A stretch of DNA of 54,419 bases from Bryobacter sp. (GTDB lineage Bacteria > Acidobacteriota > Terriglobia > Bryobacterales > Bryobacteraceae). Positions 33,381 through 40,954 of the stretch are shown piece by piece (the stretch's first letter is position 1; each line of letters begins with the position of its first letter). The DNA is taken from NCBI GenBank assembly GCA_022843605.1, contig JALHNI010000028.1, positions 1 to 54,419 of the forward strand. Direction: 5' to 3'. Below the pieces are notes generated by a model. That model was not told the DNA's origin, ran no database searches, and saw only the letters and a program-made list of their open reading frames with translations. Position numbers and translations under genes: made by a program.

Positions 33381-34265
33381 ATGCCTATCGGTTGGCGGTT
33401 GTTCCTCATCGTTTGCCTGGTCTCCGGAGCCCTCAGTGCCCAAACGGCCGATCGCGTGGCGCGGGATCTGCCCTACGCGGAGCCGCGGAACGAACGCCAG
33501 CTCTTGGACGTCTACTCCCCCGCAGCCGGTGCCAACCACCCGGTCGTTCTCTGGGTGCACGGTGGCGGCTGGATGCGCGGCAGTAAGAGCGAAGTGGATC
33601 AGAAACCGGCCGCCTTCGTCGCCAAAGGTTTCGTCTTTGTGCCCATTAACTACCGCTTCATTCCGCACGTCACGATGGACATGATCGTACGCGACGTGGC
33701 GAAGTCAGTGGGCTGGGTGCAGGCGAACATTGCCCGTTACGGGGGCGATCCCCGGAGGATCTATCTCATGGGTCATTCTGCCGGAGCTCAACTCGCCGCT
33801 CTGTTGTGTACGGATAGCCGCTACGTCGAAGCCGAAGGCGTTCCTCGCACCAGCCTTCAGGGCTGCGTTGCCGTCGATGGCGATACCTACGATGTGCCCC
33901 TGCAAGTGGCCACCTTTACGGCCCGTCGTAAGAGTCTGAAGCAGCCTGCGCCCAAGATGGGGCACCCGGAGAAGTTTGGCGACCTCGCGCGGCAGCGAGA
34001 GCTATCGGCGGTGAACCATGTTGTGGCCCATCGCGGCATTCCCCCCTTTCTGTTGCTGCATGTCGCGGACCATCCGGACACTGCCGCCCAGGCCCATCGT
34101 CTGTGGTCCGCCCTCGTTGACGCTGGGGTCCCGGCCACACTTTTTGCGGCTGAGGACTCTGAACACATGAAGCTCGACCGCGACCTCGGCCTCACCACTG
34201 ACCCGGCGACTCAGGCTCTCTTCGCTTTCACTGATCGAATTCTCTATCAGAATCCCCCGAGGTAG
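33381..34265 (+). CDS. Alpha/beta-hydrolase esterase, secreted
   Basis: 294 residues with a signal peptide (WRLFLIVCLVSGALSAQ). The fold is the hormone-sensitive-lipase or BD-FAE type: LDVYSPAAG, VVLWVHGGGWMRGSK (oxyanion HGGGW), VFVPINYRFIPH, YLMGHSAGAQLAALL (nucleophile Ser in GHSAG), LLHVADHPDTAAQA (acid Asp) and EDSEHMKLDRDLG (catalytic His). It likely removes acyl groups from sugars or other small esters in the periplasm. It follows the sialidase-fold gene by 43 bases on the same strand, so the two may act on the same external substrate. Confidence 0.85.
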   Translation: MPIGWRLFLIVCLVSGALSAQTADRVARDLPYAEPRNERQLLDVYSPAAGANHPVVLWVHGGGWMRGSKSEVDQKPAAFVAKGFVFVPINYRFIPHVTMDMIVRDVAKSVGWVQANIARYGGDPRRIYLMGHSAGAQLAALLCTDSRYVEAEGVPRTSLQGCVAVDGDTYDVPLQVATFTARRKSLKQPAPKMGHPEKFGDLARQRELSAVNHVVAHRGIPPFLLLHVADHPDTAAQAHRLWSALVDAGVPATLFAAEDSEHMKLDRDLGLTTDPATQALFAFTDRILYQNPPR

Positions 34266-34303
34266 GCCATCATCCGCCCAGTCGCGCCCATTCATGGAAA
34301 GAG

Positions 34304-37300
34304 TTAGAACCGCAGGCGCAACTGGAGTTGGGCGGTGCGGGTGCCACCGGTTTGAAACGCAGGAGTAAGGCCGCTGTGTGGGGCTCCGCTGCCCATCATC
34401 AGGTTGAGCATCGAAATGGATCTACCGAAGCGGGCGTCCTGAAGGTAAGGGACCGGATCTCCGGGGCTGGCGCGATTGAGCAGGTTGAAGACCTCGGCAC
34501 GGAACTCGATACCGATGCGTTCGCTGAGGACGAAGGTGCGGCGCAAAGCGAGATCCACCTGGCTCATGCCGAAGCCGCGGAGGGCATTGCGGCCCAGCGA
34601 ACCCTGGCCGTTGGCCGAGATGGCAGCAAAGGCGGCGGCGTTCAGCCGGCGTCCGCCGGGGACGTTCCGGTCAGCGAGCCAGACCGGCTGGCCGTTCACC
34701 AGAGTGGGGCGCAGGAGGTTGTCGAAGCCCAGGCCCAGCAAGTTCTCCGTGCCGCGGACGTCGATGGGGAAGCCGGTTCGCATCCGGACCATCGAGTCGA
34801 GTGACCAATTGCGGAAAAAGAACGGACCGTGCCTGGCCAGCGGGTACGACAGAGCGGCAGTCATTGAATGCGCGATGTCGAAACTCGAAGGGCCGCGGTC
34901 ACGGTCCGCGGTGAAGCCGCGCTCAGGCATCACCAAGTAAAGGGCAGAATCCCAGGAGCCGTTGTCGATGGAGCGGGAGAGCGAGTAGGAGGCGTTGGCG
35001 CGAAGGCCGCTGCGCCACTGACGGCGATAGTGCAACTGCAGTCCGCGATACCGCGATTCGCCGTGGTTGGTGGCGATGGCGGAGCCGAAGACCTGGAGCG
35101 ACGCTGCGAGGTCGGTGGCACCGCGCGAAAGTAAGGTTCCTTCGCGGCGCAGGAGTTGGGTTCCGGAGGCGCCGACGTAGGAAGCCGTCAGGACGCCGGC
35201 GCGCCCCCAGTCGTTTTCCCAGGACAGGTTCCATTGCCAGGTGCGGGGCAGGGTGAGGTTGGTGGCGGGAGCGTAGCCGCCGGCGCTGACGAAGGTGAGT
35301 TCTGTACCGCCGCCGCTGGCGAGTTGGCGTCGATTGAAGGCGTAGCCGTTGATGGGGTCGAGGGCGGCGCTGAAGCCGGTATCGAAGAAGAGTCCCCAAC
35401 CGGCGCGGATGATGGATTTCGGCGTGACCTGGAATGCGGCGCCTACGCGAGGAGCGATTTGTCCGTAACGGGAGGGCCAGAGTTGCGGCGCTGTCGAACT
35501 GGGGGTGGGGAAAACAGGAAGGGAAGGGTCAATACTGCCCACAATGCCACCCACAATGCCGCCTGCCGGCGTGGTGGTAGCGATGTCTCCCGGGTCGGAA
35601 ATCAGGCCGGCGGGCGTGGGCTCGCTACGTCCTTCGCCGAAGGGGTAGAACGTACTGGAGGCCATATAGGACGGCGGCGGCGTTAGCTCCCAGCGTCCGC
35701 CATAGGTGAGTGAAAGACGGGCATGCGGGCGCCAGGTGTCCTGGACGAAGAGCGAGAGCAACTCGATGCGGCTGGTGGCGGGTTCGGCGAGCGTGCGCGT
35801 GATCAAAGGCGCGTCCCCATTGAGCAGGCCGCCGATGGTGGCGTAGCTGCCGGTGACGCGCGCGGTGGCGCTGAGCCGCTCGGGATTGATGCGCAAGTAC
35901 TCGATGCCGCCGCGAAGGGCATGCGATCCGAGGCGCGCAGAGAGTGTGTTGCTGAGGTGCAGCTGCCGCTGGCGATTCCGTCCGCCGTCTCCCGCAACCA
36001 CTTGGCCGAGTCCGCCGATGGAGACGGCATAGAGGGTGGCATCGACACCTTCAGTCGCCGGCAGATACTGGCGCAGGTCCACCGGAAGCGCGCCGCCGGC
36101 GGCGCCCAAGGCCGATTGTGTCTGCGCCGAGGATTGAGACCAGCCGAAGCGCATTTCGTTGATCAGGGGGCCGAGAACACTGATGGCGCCGAGGGTGACG
36201 CGCCGGGAGTTGAACTTCGAGGAGTCCACCTGGAGGAAGCCGAAGTCGGTGGACGAGGGAGTTTGCTGGAAGGTTCCGAAGAGGCTGAGACGCGAGGTGA
36301 GGGCGTGGTCGAGGCGCACATTGAGGGACTGCATGGAGGCCGGGCGCACGGCGCGTGCGGACGACTCGGCGACGCCCTCAGCGGTGCCCGGTCCGGTGGG
36401 TAGCGGGAATAGATCGAGCAGGGGGCGCAACCGTTCCGGGGCGGATTGCCGGGCCCGCGAGGACGGCGTGAGCATCGACCAGGTGGCAGAGTGCACGAGT
36501 CGCAACGATTCGGCGGCGGCGAAGTAGTAGGTGCGGCCGCTCTTCACCGGTCCGCCGAGTGAGCCGCCTCCATAGTTTAGCCGTGAGGGAGCGCGGCCCA
36601 GGCCAAGGCTATTCGCGAGCCAGTCGTTGGCGGCGAGCTTCTCGTGGCGGAAGTTGAAGAACGCCGTGCCGTGGATCTGGTCGGTTCCGGAGCGGGTGGT
36701 GAGGGCGACGTGCGCGCCGGGCATGCGGCCATATTCCGGAGCGAAGGTGGAAGTGAGAATCTTGACCTCTTCCAGTGCTTCGACGGGGGCGAGATTCTGG
36801 GTGCTGCCGAAGGCGGTCATTCCGGGAAGGGTGGCGCCGGCGAACTGGGCGGTCCAACTGCCGCCGGTGACGGTGAAGTAATTGGTGTTGGGGCGCTGTC
36901 CGTTGACGGTGAACTGGCCGGCTTCGCCGTTCGAGGCGGGAGTGGCGAGGACGCCGGGGGCGAGGTCGATTAAGGAGAGGATGCCGCGTCCGTTGAGCGG
37001 TAGGGTCTCGATCCAGCGTCGTCCGGCGAGTCCGCCGACAGAGGCGTCGGTGGTGTTGGTGAGTTCGGGCTCGCCGGCGATGGTAATCGTTTCGCGGAAG
37101 TTGCCAACGGGCAGGATGAAGTCGCTGCGCGAGGTGGGACCTGGGCCTACCAACAGGTTCAGTTTGGCTAAGGTGCAGAAGCCGGGCTTGCGCACTGTCA
37201 CCTTATACGAGCCCGCGGGGAGAGTGAGCGCATACACCCCGTCCGTGCCTGAAGACGCGCCGTAGCGCAGGCCGGTATTCTCGTCCATCGCCGTCAGGCT

Positions 37301-37411
37301 GGCTCCGGCGATGGCGGCGGATGATGTGTCGAGCACGACTCCGGTGAGCAGTAGCCGGTCCCTTGCTTCGAGCGCCCCGGCAAGGATCAGGAACGTAGCC
37401 AGCCACTTCAT
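34304..37411 (-). CDS. Oar-like TonB receptor with carboxypeptidase-regulatory domain
   Basis: A 1035-residue outer-membrane protein. After a signal peptide (MKWLATFLILAGALEARD) comes a CarboxypepD_reg-like beta-sandwich (LTGVVLDTSSAAIAGASLTA, GLRYGASSGTDGVYALTLPAGSYKVTVRKPGF). The plug follows (IETLPLNGRGILSLIDLAPGV, FTVNGQRPNTNYFTVTGGSW, EEVKILTSTFAPEYGRMPGAHVALTTRSG, HGTAFFNFRHEKLAANDW). The remainder is barrel sequence ending in a C-terminal LQLRLRF with the terminal Phe expected of beta-barrels. This receptor type is greatly expanded in Acidobacteriota and usually handles complex glycans or peptides. It overlaps the anti-sigma gene (ATGA 37408-37411) and is the last gene of a sigma/anti-sigma/receptor operon. 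Confidence 0.9.
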   Translation of the reverse strand: MKWLATFLILAGALEARDRLLLTGVVLDTSSAAIAGASLTAMDENTGLRYGASSGTDGVYALTLPAGSYKVTVRKPGFCTLAKLNLLVGPGPTSRSDFILPVGNFRETITIAGEPELTNTTDASVGGLAGRRWIETLPLNGRGILSLIDLAPGVLATPASNGEAGQFTVNGQRPNTNYFTVTGGSWTAQFAGATLPGMTAFGSTQNLAPVEALEEVKILTSTFAPEYGRMPGAHVALTTRSGTDQIHGTAFFNFRHEKLAANDWLANSLGLGRAPSRLNYGGGSLGGPVKSGRTYYFAAAESLRLVHSATWSMLTPSSRARQSAPERLRPLLDLFPLPTGPGTAEGVAESSARAVRPASMQSLNVRLDHALTSRLSLFGTFQQTPSSTDFGFLQVDSSKFNSRRVTLGAISVLGPLINEMRFGWSQSSAQTQSALGAAGGALPVDLRQYLPATEGVDATLYAVSIGGLGQVVAGDGGRNRQRQLHLSNTLSARLGSHALRGGIEYLRINPERLSATARVTGSYATIGGLLNGDAPLITRTLAEPATSRIELLSLFVQDTWRPHARLSLTYGGRWELTPPPSYMASSTFYPFGEGRSEPTPAGLISDPGDIATTTPAGGIVGGIVGSIDPSLPVFPTPSSTAPQLWPSRYGQIAPRVGAAFQVTPKSIIRAGWGLFFDTGFSAALDPINGYAFNRRQLASGGGTELTFVSAGGYAPATNLTLPRTWQWNLSWENDWGRAGVLTASYVGASGTQLLRREGTLLSRGATDLAASLQVFGSAIATNHGESRYRGLQLHYRRQWRSGLRANASYSLSRSIDNGSWDSALYLVMPERGFTADRDRGPSSFDIAHSMTAALSYPLARHGPFFFRNWSLDSMVRMRTGFPIDVRGTENLLGLGFDNLLRPTLVNGQPVWLADRNVPGGRRLNAAAFAAISANGQGSLGRNALRGFGMSQVDLALRRTFVLSERIGIEFRAEVFNLLNRASPGDPVPYLQDARFGRSISMLNLMMGSGAPHSGLTPAFQTGGTRTAQLQLRLRF

Positions 37412-38838
37412 CGCTGATTGCTCCAGTGGTTGCGGTGCGCCACGACGGCGGCTCGCAACTGGGCGAGGGCCTCGGCGACGCCTTCAATCTGGGAGTCGGC
37501 TCGCGAGGCGAAGGCGCGATTCAGGGCCTGGTCCAGATCGCGGGCGGCGGCAAGCAGCGATTCCGGGCTCGCCTTGCTGGTCGGCGGTGCCGGGTCCGCG
37601 GTGAGCGTTGGAAGGCGCGGCTGAACGGCGGCGGTGAGGTCGTTGAGCTTCTGCTCGAGGGCCTGGGCATGGTCGGCGAAGATGACGCGGAGTGTGTCGC
37701 GGTCCGGCGGGGCCATGGCGTCTCCGTTGGGGAACCGGGCTTCGAGGTTCCGGATGGCGAAGGCGCGCGCCATCACGGCGTCGCTGAGCGCGAGGATGCG
37801 GTCCGCGGCTGGATTCGCCGAGGGGCCGGGAGGCAGGGCGCTGGGGCGGAGATCGGCGGCTGCGACGTTGACTAAGGGAAGCTGGGTGAGCGTGGCGCGA
37901 ATCGTGGCGGCCCGTTCCGGTGAGACGCCGACCATCGAGATGCGGATCGCCTCGGCAGTGCGCTCGATGACCACAGGTTCACCGAGATCGGCGGCCAGGG
38001 AGTGGAGGGCGGCGACCACGCGCAGTTCGTCCGAGGCAGTCGGGCCTGGCGAAGGGATTTCCATGGTTGGAGCTTTCACGATCGTCGCGGCAGGCGGTGG
38101 CGGGGGGGCCGGTTCGGGCGAAATCTCGATGGTTTCGCCCGGAAACTCGAGGTGCGTGAGAACCGGGGAGAGGTCGGCTTGACGCAGCGATAGGGTTGCA
38201 TGGTGGATCTTGCCGGTGGTGGTGGACGTACTGATGAGGTAGAGCGCTTCGCTACCGGCGGCTCCGGCGGGGATTTCTTCGACGTGATCGGTGGCGGATT
38301 CCAGCGTGCCTCGCCACTCCTGGTAGGACTTGGCGCTGAGTGGCTCCTCCCAGCTGTAGTTCGCCTCGGCAAACAACGCGCGGAAGTCTTTCTCGGAGTC
38401 GGGCGCGGCGGCTTCGACTGCCGGTCGCACCAGGGTCCGGCGGGTACTGCGCACGACGATGCGGCGCGCGGGGTTTGGAGTCTTCGCCGCGGCGACCGCC
38501 TTCACCAGCAGGACTGCGGCGCTGACCGAAGGCGGTTGGCGGAGGTATTGCCAGGCGGCAAGGACCGTTAGCAGCATGGCGGCGGCAATCGCCATCCATT
38601 GCCAATTGCCGCTTCGCGTGTTCATGCGTGGCCGCAGGTCCTCCCAAGGTTGGGGCGGCTGGGGCAGCATCTCCGTCATTGGGCCCTTGTGGAAGACGCG
38701 GTACGCTTCCCATTGACGTTGGAGTTCGGCGGCCATCTGACGGCAGTCTTCGCAGATTTCGAGGTGCTGCCGAGTGTCACTCGTGGGTTCGCCGCCGGTC
38801 ACTTCGGCGAGCAAGGCTTCGTGGTCCGGATGGATCAT
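37408..38838 (-). CDS. Membrane-anchored anti-sigma factor with ZAS motif
   Basis: 476 residues from ATG 38838, supported by AAGGAG nine bases upstream and by the ATGA overlap with the full-length sigma frame. The alternative GTG 38901 would merely translate out-of-frame sigma sequence. Domain order: cytoplasmic anti-sigma domain with H-x3-C-x2-C (QHLEICEDCRQ, residues 25-32), a single membrane helix (WMAIAAAMLLTVLAAWQYL), and a 380-residue exported region rich in Ala/Pro with coiled stretches. That large periplasmic part presumably reads a signal from the receptor or the cell surface. Coupled to the receptor gene downstream. Its cognate sigma gene is broken (see 38898), so its present target is uncertain. 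Confidence 0.8.
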   Translation of the reverse strand: MIHPDHEALLAEVTGGEPTSDTRQHLEICEDCRQMAAELQRQWEAYRVFHKGPMTEMLPQPPQPWEDLRPRMNTRSGNWQWMAIAAAMLLTVLAAWQYLRQPPSVSAAVLLVKAVAAAKTPNPARRIVVRSTRRTLVRPAVEAAAPDSEKDFRALFAEANYSWEEPLSAKSYQEWRGTLESATDHVEEIPAGAAGSEALYLISTSTTTGKIHHATLSLRQADLSPVLTHLEFPGETIEISPEPAPPPPPAATIVKAPTMEIPSPGPTASDELRVVAALHSLAADLGEPVVIERTAEAIRISMVGVSPERAATIRATLTQLPLVNVAAADLRPSALPPGPSANPAADRILALSDAVMARAFAIRNLEARFPNGDAMAPPDRDTLRVIFADHAQALEQKLNDLTAAVQPRLPTLTADPAPPTSKASPESLLAAARDLDQALNRAFASRADSQIEGVAEALAQLRAAVVAHRNHWSNQR

Positions 38839-38900
38839 GACAAGGCTCTCCTTAGTTTTGTCATGGCCCGGGCGAGAAAAGTGCCCACTGTCGATACTCA
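38835..38900 (-). other. Orphaned end of the sigma factor frame after the in-frame stop
   Basis: These 22 codons, counted from the in-frame TGA to the final TGA at 38837-38835, keep the amino-acid pattern of sigma region 4.2 without further stops or frameshifts. A serine codon TCA at the TGA position would restore a normal 161-residue ECF factor. Preservation of the frame suggests either a very recent mutation, a base-calling error or readthrough. Confidence 0.75.
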
Positions 38901-39320
38901 CACTTCCAACGTCTCCGCGATTTCCTGATATCGAAAGCCCTCGGCGCGCAAATGCAGGACCTGCCGCTGCTGTGGAGATAGTTCTTCAAACGCTTTGCGG
39001 ATTTGCATGGTCCTCTCCTGGTTGAGCATCGCGGTTTCCGGATCCTGGCCGGGCGCGGCCGGGGCGCGGGCTGGGTCCAATAGTTCGTACTGCCGGGCAG
39101 GGCGCATCGCTTTGAGGGCGAAGCGGTAGGCCACCCGGTAGGCCCAGGCCCGGGGATGCTCGATCTGCTCGCCCTGGCTATAGGCCGTAAACAACTTCAA
39201 AAATGCCTCCTGAACGGCCTCCTGAGCCAGATCGGGCGGGAGGCCGCCGATGACCAGGAACCGGAAGACGTCGTCGCGATGCGTTTCGTACGCCGCCGCC
39301 GCGAGTTGTTTGGCCGTCAT
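38898..39320 (-). CDS. ECF sigma-70 factor, cut short by an in-frame TGA in region 4
   Basis: 140 residues before the stop. Region 2 is whole (YETHRDDVFRFLVIGG, PDLAQEAVQEAFLKLF, PRAWAYRVAYRFALKAMR), and region 4 begins normally (AFEELSPQQRQVLHLRAEGFRYQEIAETLEV). TGA at 38900-38898 then ends the frame exactly where the recognition helix should begin. Reading on in the same frame gives VSTVGTFLARAMTKLRRAL, the standard ending of an ECF sigma factor, and a second TGA that overlaps the anti-sigma ATG by the usual four bases. As it stands the protein lacks half of the DNA-binding helix-turn-helix, so -35 recognition should fail unless the TGA is read through or is a sequencing error. Confidence 0.85.
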   Translation of the reverse strand: MTAKQLAAAAYETHRDDVFRFLVIGGLPPDLAQEAVQEAFLKLFTAYSQGEQIEHPRAWAYRVAYRFALKAMRPARQYELLDPARAPAAPGQDPETAMLNQERTMQIRKAFEELSPQQRQVLHLRAEGFRYQEIAETLEV

Positions 39321-39381
39321 CCGGTTTCGTTCCCGATCACCATCATCAAAAGTCTATTTTCCCTTTTCGCCTGACGTGGGC

Positions 39382-39417
39382 GGCGGCAGAGCCCGCGTCC
39401 AAACAGCCTCTGCCGCC
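39382..39417. terminator. Hairpin between the second Spy-like gene and the sigma gene
   Basis: GGCGGCAGAG (39382-39391) and CTCTGCCGCC (39408-39417) form a perfect 10-bp GC-rich stem with a 16-base loop in the 116-base space downstream of the Spy-like gene. On the minus strand no long T-run follows, so it may be an attenuating or Rho-aided terminator. It would separate the Spy-like transcript from the sigma operon. Confidence 0.45.
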
Positions 39418-39436
39418 GTTCACGCTCACCTGCCTC

Positions 39437-39958
39437 TTAGGGCACCAGCGGCATCCGGGTGATGCCGCCTTCGGCCATAGCGGGCAAGATCGAGAAACCA
39501 TAGCCTTCGAGCAGGAAGAGGCTTTGTGCCTGCCCGATTGGGACCTGTAGCCGGCGCGCCGCGTCGAGTGCCTGCAGCCGCGGCTTCTGCGCTTCGGTGA
39601 GGAGGGCGGCCGCATCCTGATAGACTCGCCGCTCAGCGGCGGTCAACTGCGTCCGCAGCCGGGCGATGGCAACGACGGCTTCGCCGGCTACCGCCGCATT
39701 GGGCGTGTCCGAGGACATTTCGGTGTAAACGATACGCTGCTTGACCGCCATCTCCTGGTGGATGCCCTGGGTGCTTTGGTAGTAAGCGGTTTGGAGGCGG
39801 GTCAGTTGATCCACCTGCGCGTCGGTGAGGCCGAGATGAGCCTTGAGTTCCGCGTATCCGCGCTCGGCGGGCAAGATGCCGATCGAGGGGCTGGTGGCGG
39901 CCCCCTGGCCGAAGGCGATGCCTGCGGAGAGAATCAAAATTCCAACGATGTGCTTCAT
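39437..39958 (-). CDS. Second Spy-like periplasmic helical protein
   Basis: 173 residues from ATG 39958 (MKHIVGILILSAGIAFGQ, signal peptide), with AAAGGAG eight bases before it; the open frame to 40051 has no comparable start. The mature part is helical with AHLGLTDAQVDQLTRLQTAYY and LTAAERRVYQDAAALLTEAQKPRLQAL, a spacing of LTxxQ-like motifs as in Spy/CpxP proteins. The C-terminal 40 residues (GQAQSLFLLEGYGFSILPAMAEGG) are more hydrophobic than usual. It lies directly upstream of the sigma gene on the same strand with a hairpin between them, so it could be either a partner or a target of that stress-type regulon. Confidence 0.7.
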   Translation of the reverse strand: MKHIVGILILSAGIAFGQGAATSPSIGILPAERGYAELKAHLGLTDAQVDQLTRLQTAYYQSTQGIHQEMAVKQRIVYTEMSSDTPNAAVAGEAVVAIARLRTQLTAAERRVYQDAAALLTEAQKPRLQALDAARRLQVPIGQAQSLFLLEGYGFSILPAMAEGGITRMPLVP

Positions 39959-39966
39959 GTGTTGCA

Positions 39967-39973
39967 CTCCTTT
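39967..39973 (-). promoter_or_regulatory. Ribosome binding site of the second Spy-like gene
   Basis: AAAGGAG eight bases before ATG 39958; it decides against the longer open frame. Confidence 0.6.
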
Positions 39974-40080
39974 CGTGGCATAGGAGCCGCGAGGGGGTCG
40001 TTTTGACGACAGGGGGTGAAAAAAGTCTTCCGAAACACTGAACGTCCCCACCGACCTTCCGTCTCGGCGAGGCTCGGGGC

Positions 40081-40430
40081 GTGCTGGCGGAAACCGGCCA
40101 GGCTCGAGAAGCCGAGGTGGAGTTCCGTCCCTCAGTAAAGATACGGCCGGCGTTGCCCGCGACCCATCCGCACCTAGCCTACATTCTGGCGAACCGTGGC
40201 GACTTCGAGGAGGCGGGCTGGCACTGTGAGCGGGCGGGAGACGGCGCGCTGAACCAGTTCAGCGCTATGGCATCACACTTGCCCGGATGAACCAGCCCTT
40301 GGCCAAGAGGTTCTGGGCCAGTTGCTGGACCGGGAGGCGACTCGTCTGCGGCCGGATTTCGGCATGGCCCATGTCGGCCGGGGCACGTTGTTCGCGCGCC
40401 TAGCTCGACGCGGATCCGCAAGTGCGGCAG
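40081..40430 (+). pseudogene. Remnant of a TPR-repeat gene
   Basis: The stretch from 40081 reads VLAETGQAREAEVEFRPSV, then LPATHPHLAYILANRGDFEEAGWHCERAG, which fits two tetratricopeptide repeats (L-x-x-x-G-x-x-x-E-A). In a second frame around 40258-40300 it reads RYGITLARMNQPLAK and in a third near 40322 LLDREATRLRPDFGMAHVGRG, again TPR-like. No start, signal or full-length frame exists, and repeats are spread over three frames. This is best taken as the decayed C-terminal end of a TPR protein, possibly one linked to the cytochrome gene next to it. The rest of the 39974-40504 gap holds nothing recognisable. Confidence 0.55.
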
Positions 40431-40504
40431 ATGGCGGCTGCAGGGCTAGCAGCCGTCGGCGAAAGGTAAGCGCCCTTGCGGGTCAGGCGGCGTGTGAGCC
40501 TGGG

Positions 40505-40954
40505 TTAGTTCAACTTCTCGTGACAGGTGGAACAGTCGTTGGACGCTTTGTTCTTTGCGTGACAGGACATGCAGGCACCCATGTTGGTCTCGACTTCCTT
40601 CTTGAGGACGTCGCGTTCGGCGACCGGGCCGTGGCAGGTTTCGCACTTGGCTCCGGCGTCGGTGTGGAGCTTGTGGCTGAAGAAAACGAAGCCAGGGATC
40701 TGGTAGACGCGGATCCACGGGACAGCTTTCTTGGCGGTGTGGAATTCCGTGAGCTTCTGAATGTGGGGCGAATCCTTCTTCACCGCAATGTGGCAGGACA
40801 TGCACTTCTTGGTTTCCGGAATGGTGGCTTGTTCACCGGGCGCAGGCATGGTGTGGCATTCGGCGCATTTGAGCAAAGCCGTATCGGTGTGCGTCTTGTG
40901 GGAGAAGGGCAGCGGCTGGTCGGCCGCAAACATCAATAACAGTAGCCAACTCAT
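40505..40954 (-). CDS. Pentaheme class III-type cytochrome c
   Basis: 149 residues with a short signal ([13 protein letters not shown]). Five CxxCH haem sites are visible: KCAECH, KCMSCH, KCETCH, ACMSCH and DCSTCH. Extra His residues ([28 protein letters not shown]) would give bis-His ligation as in the cytochrome c3/c7 family. It begins within the stop of the GMC dehydrogenase gene (ATGA, 40951-40954), so it most probably accepts electrons from that flavoenzyme in the periplasm and passes them to the respiratory chain. The two-gene arrangement resembles gluconate/sorbitol dehydrogenases, but those use a different three-haem cytochrome subunit. Confidence 0.9.
   Translation of the reverse strand: MSWLLLLMFAADQPLPFSHKTHTDTALLKCAECHTMPAPGEQATIPETKKCMSCHIAVKKDSPHIQKLTEFHTAKKAVPWIRVYQIPGFVFFSHKLHTDAGAKCETCHGPVAERDVLKKEVETNMGACMSCHAKNKASNDCSTCHEKLN

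Noticed and set aside
38898..38900. TGA in the sigma gene as selenocysteine
   Set aside because: The expected residue there is small and polar in a helix-turn-helix, not a redox Cys, and no SECIS-like hairpin was recognised downstream.
38839..38901. GTG 38901 as start of the anti-sigma factor
   Set aside because: The extra 21 residues are out-of-frame sigma sequence. ATG 38838 has AAGGAG and the regular ATGA overlap with the original sigma frame.
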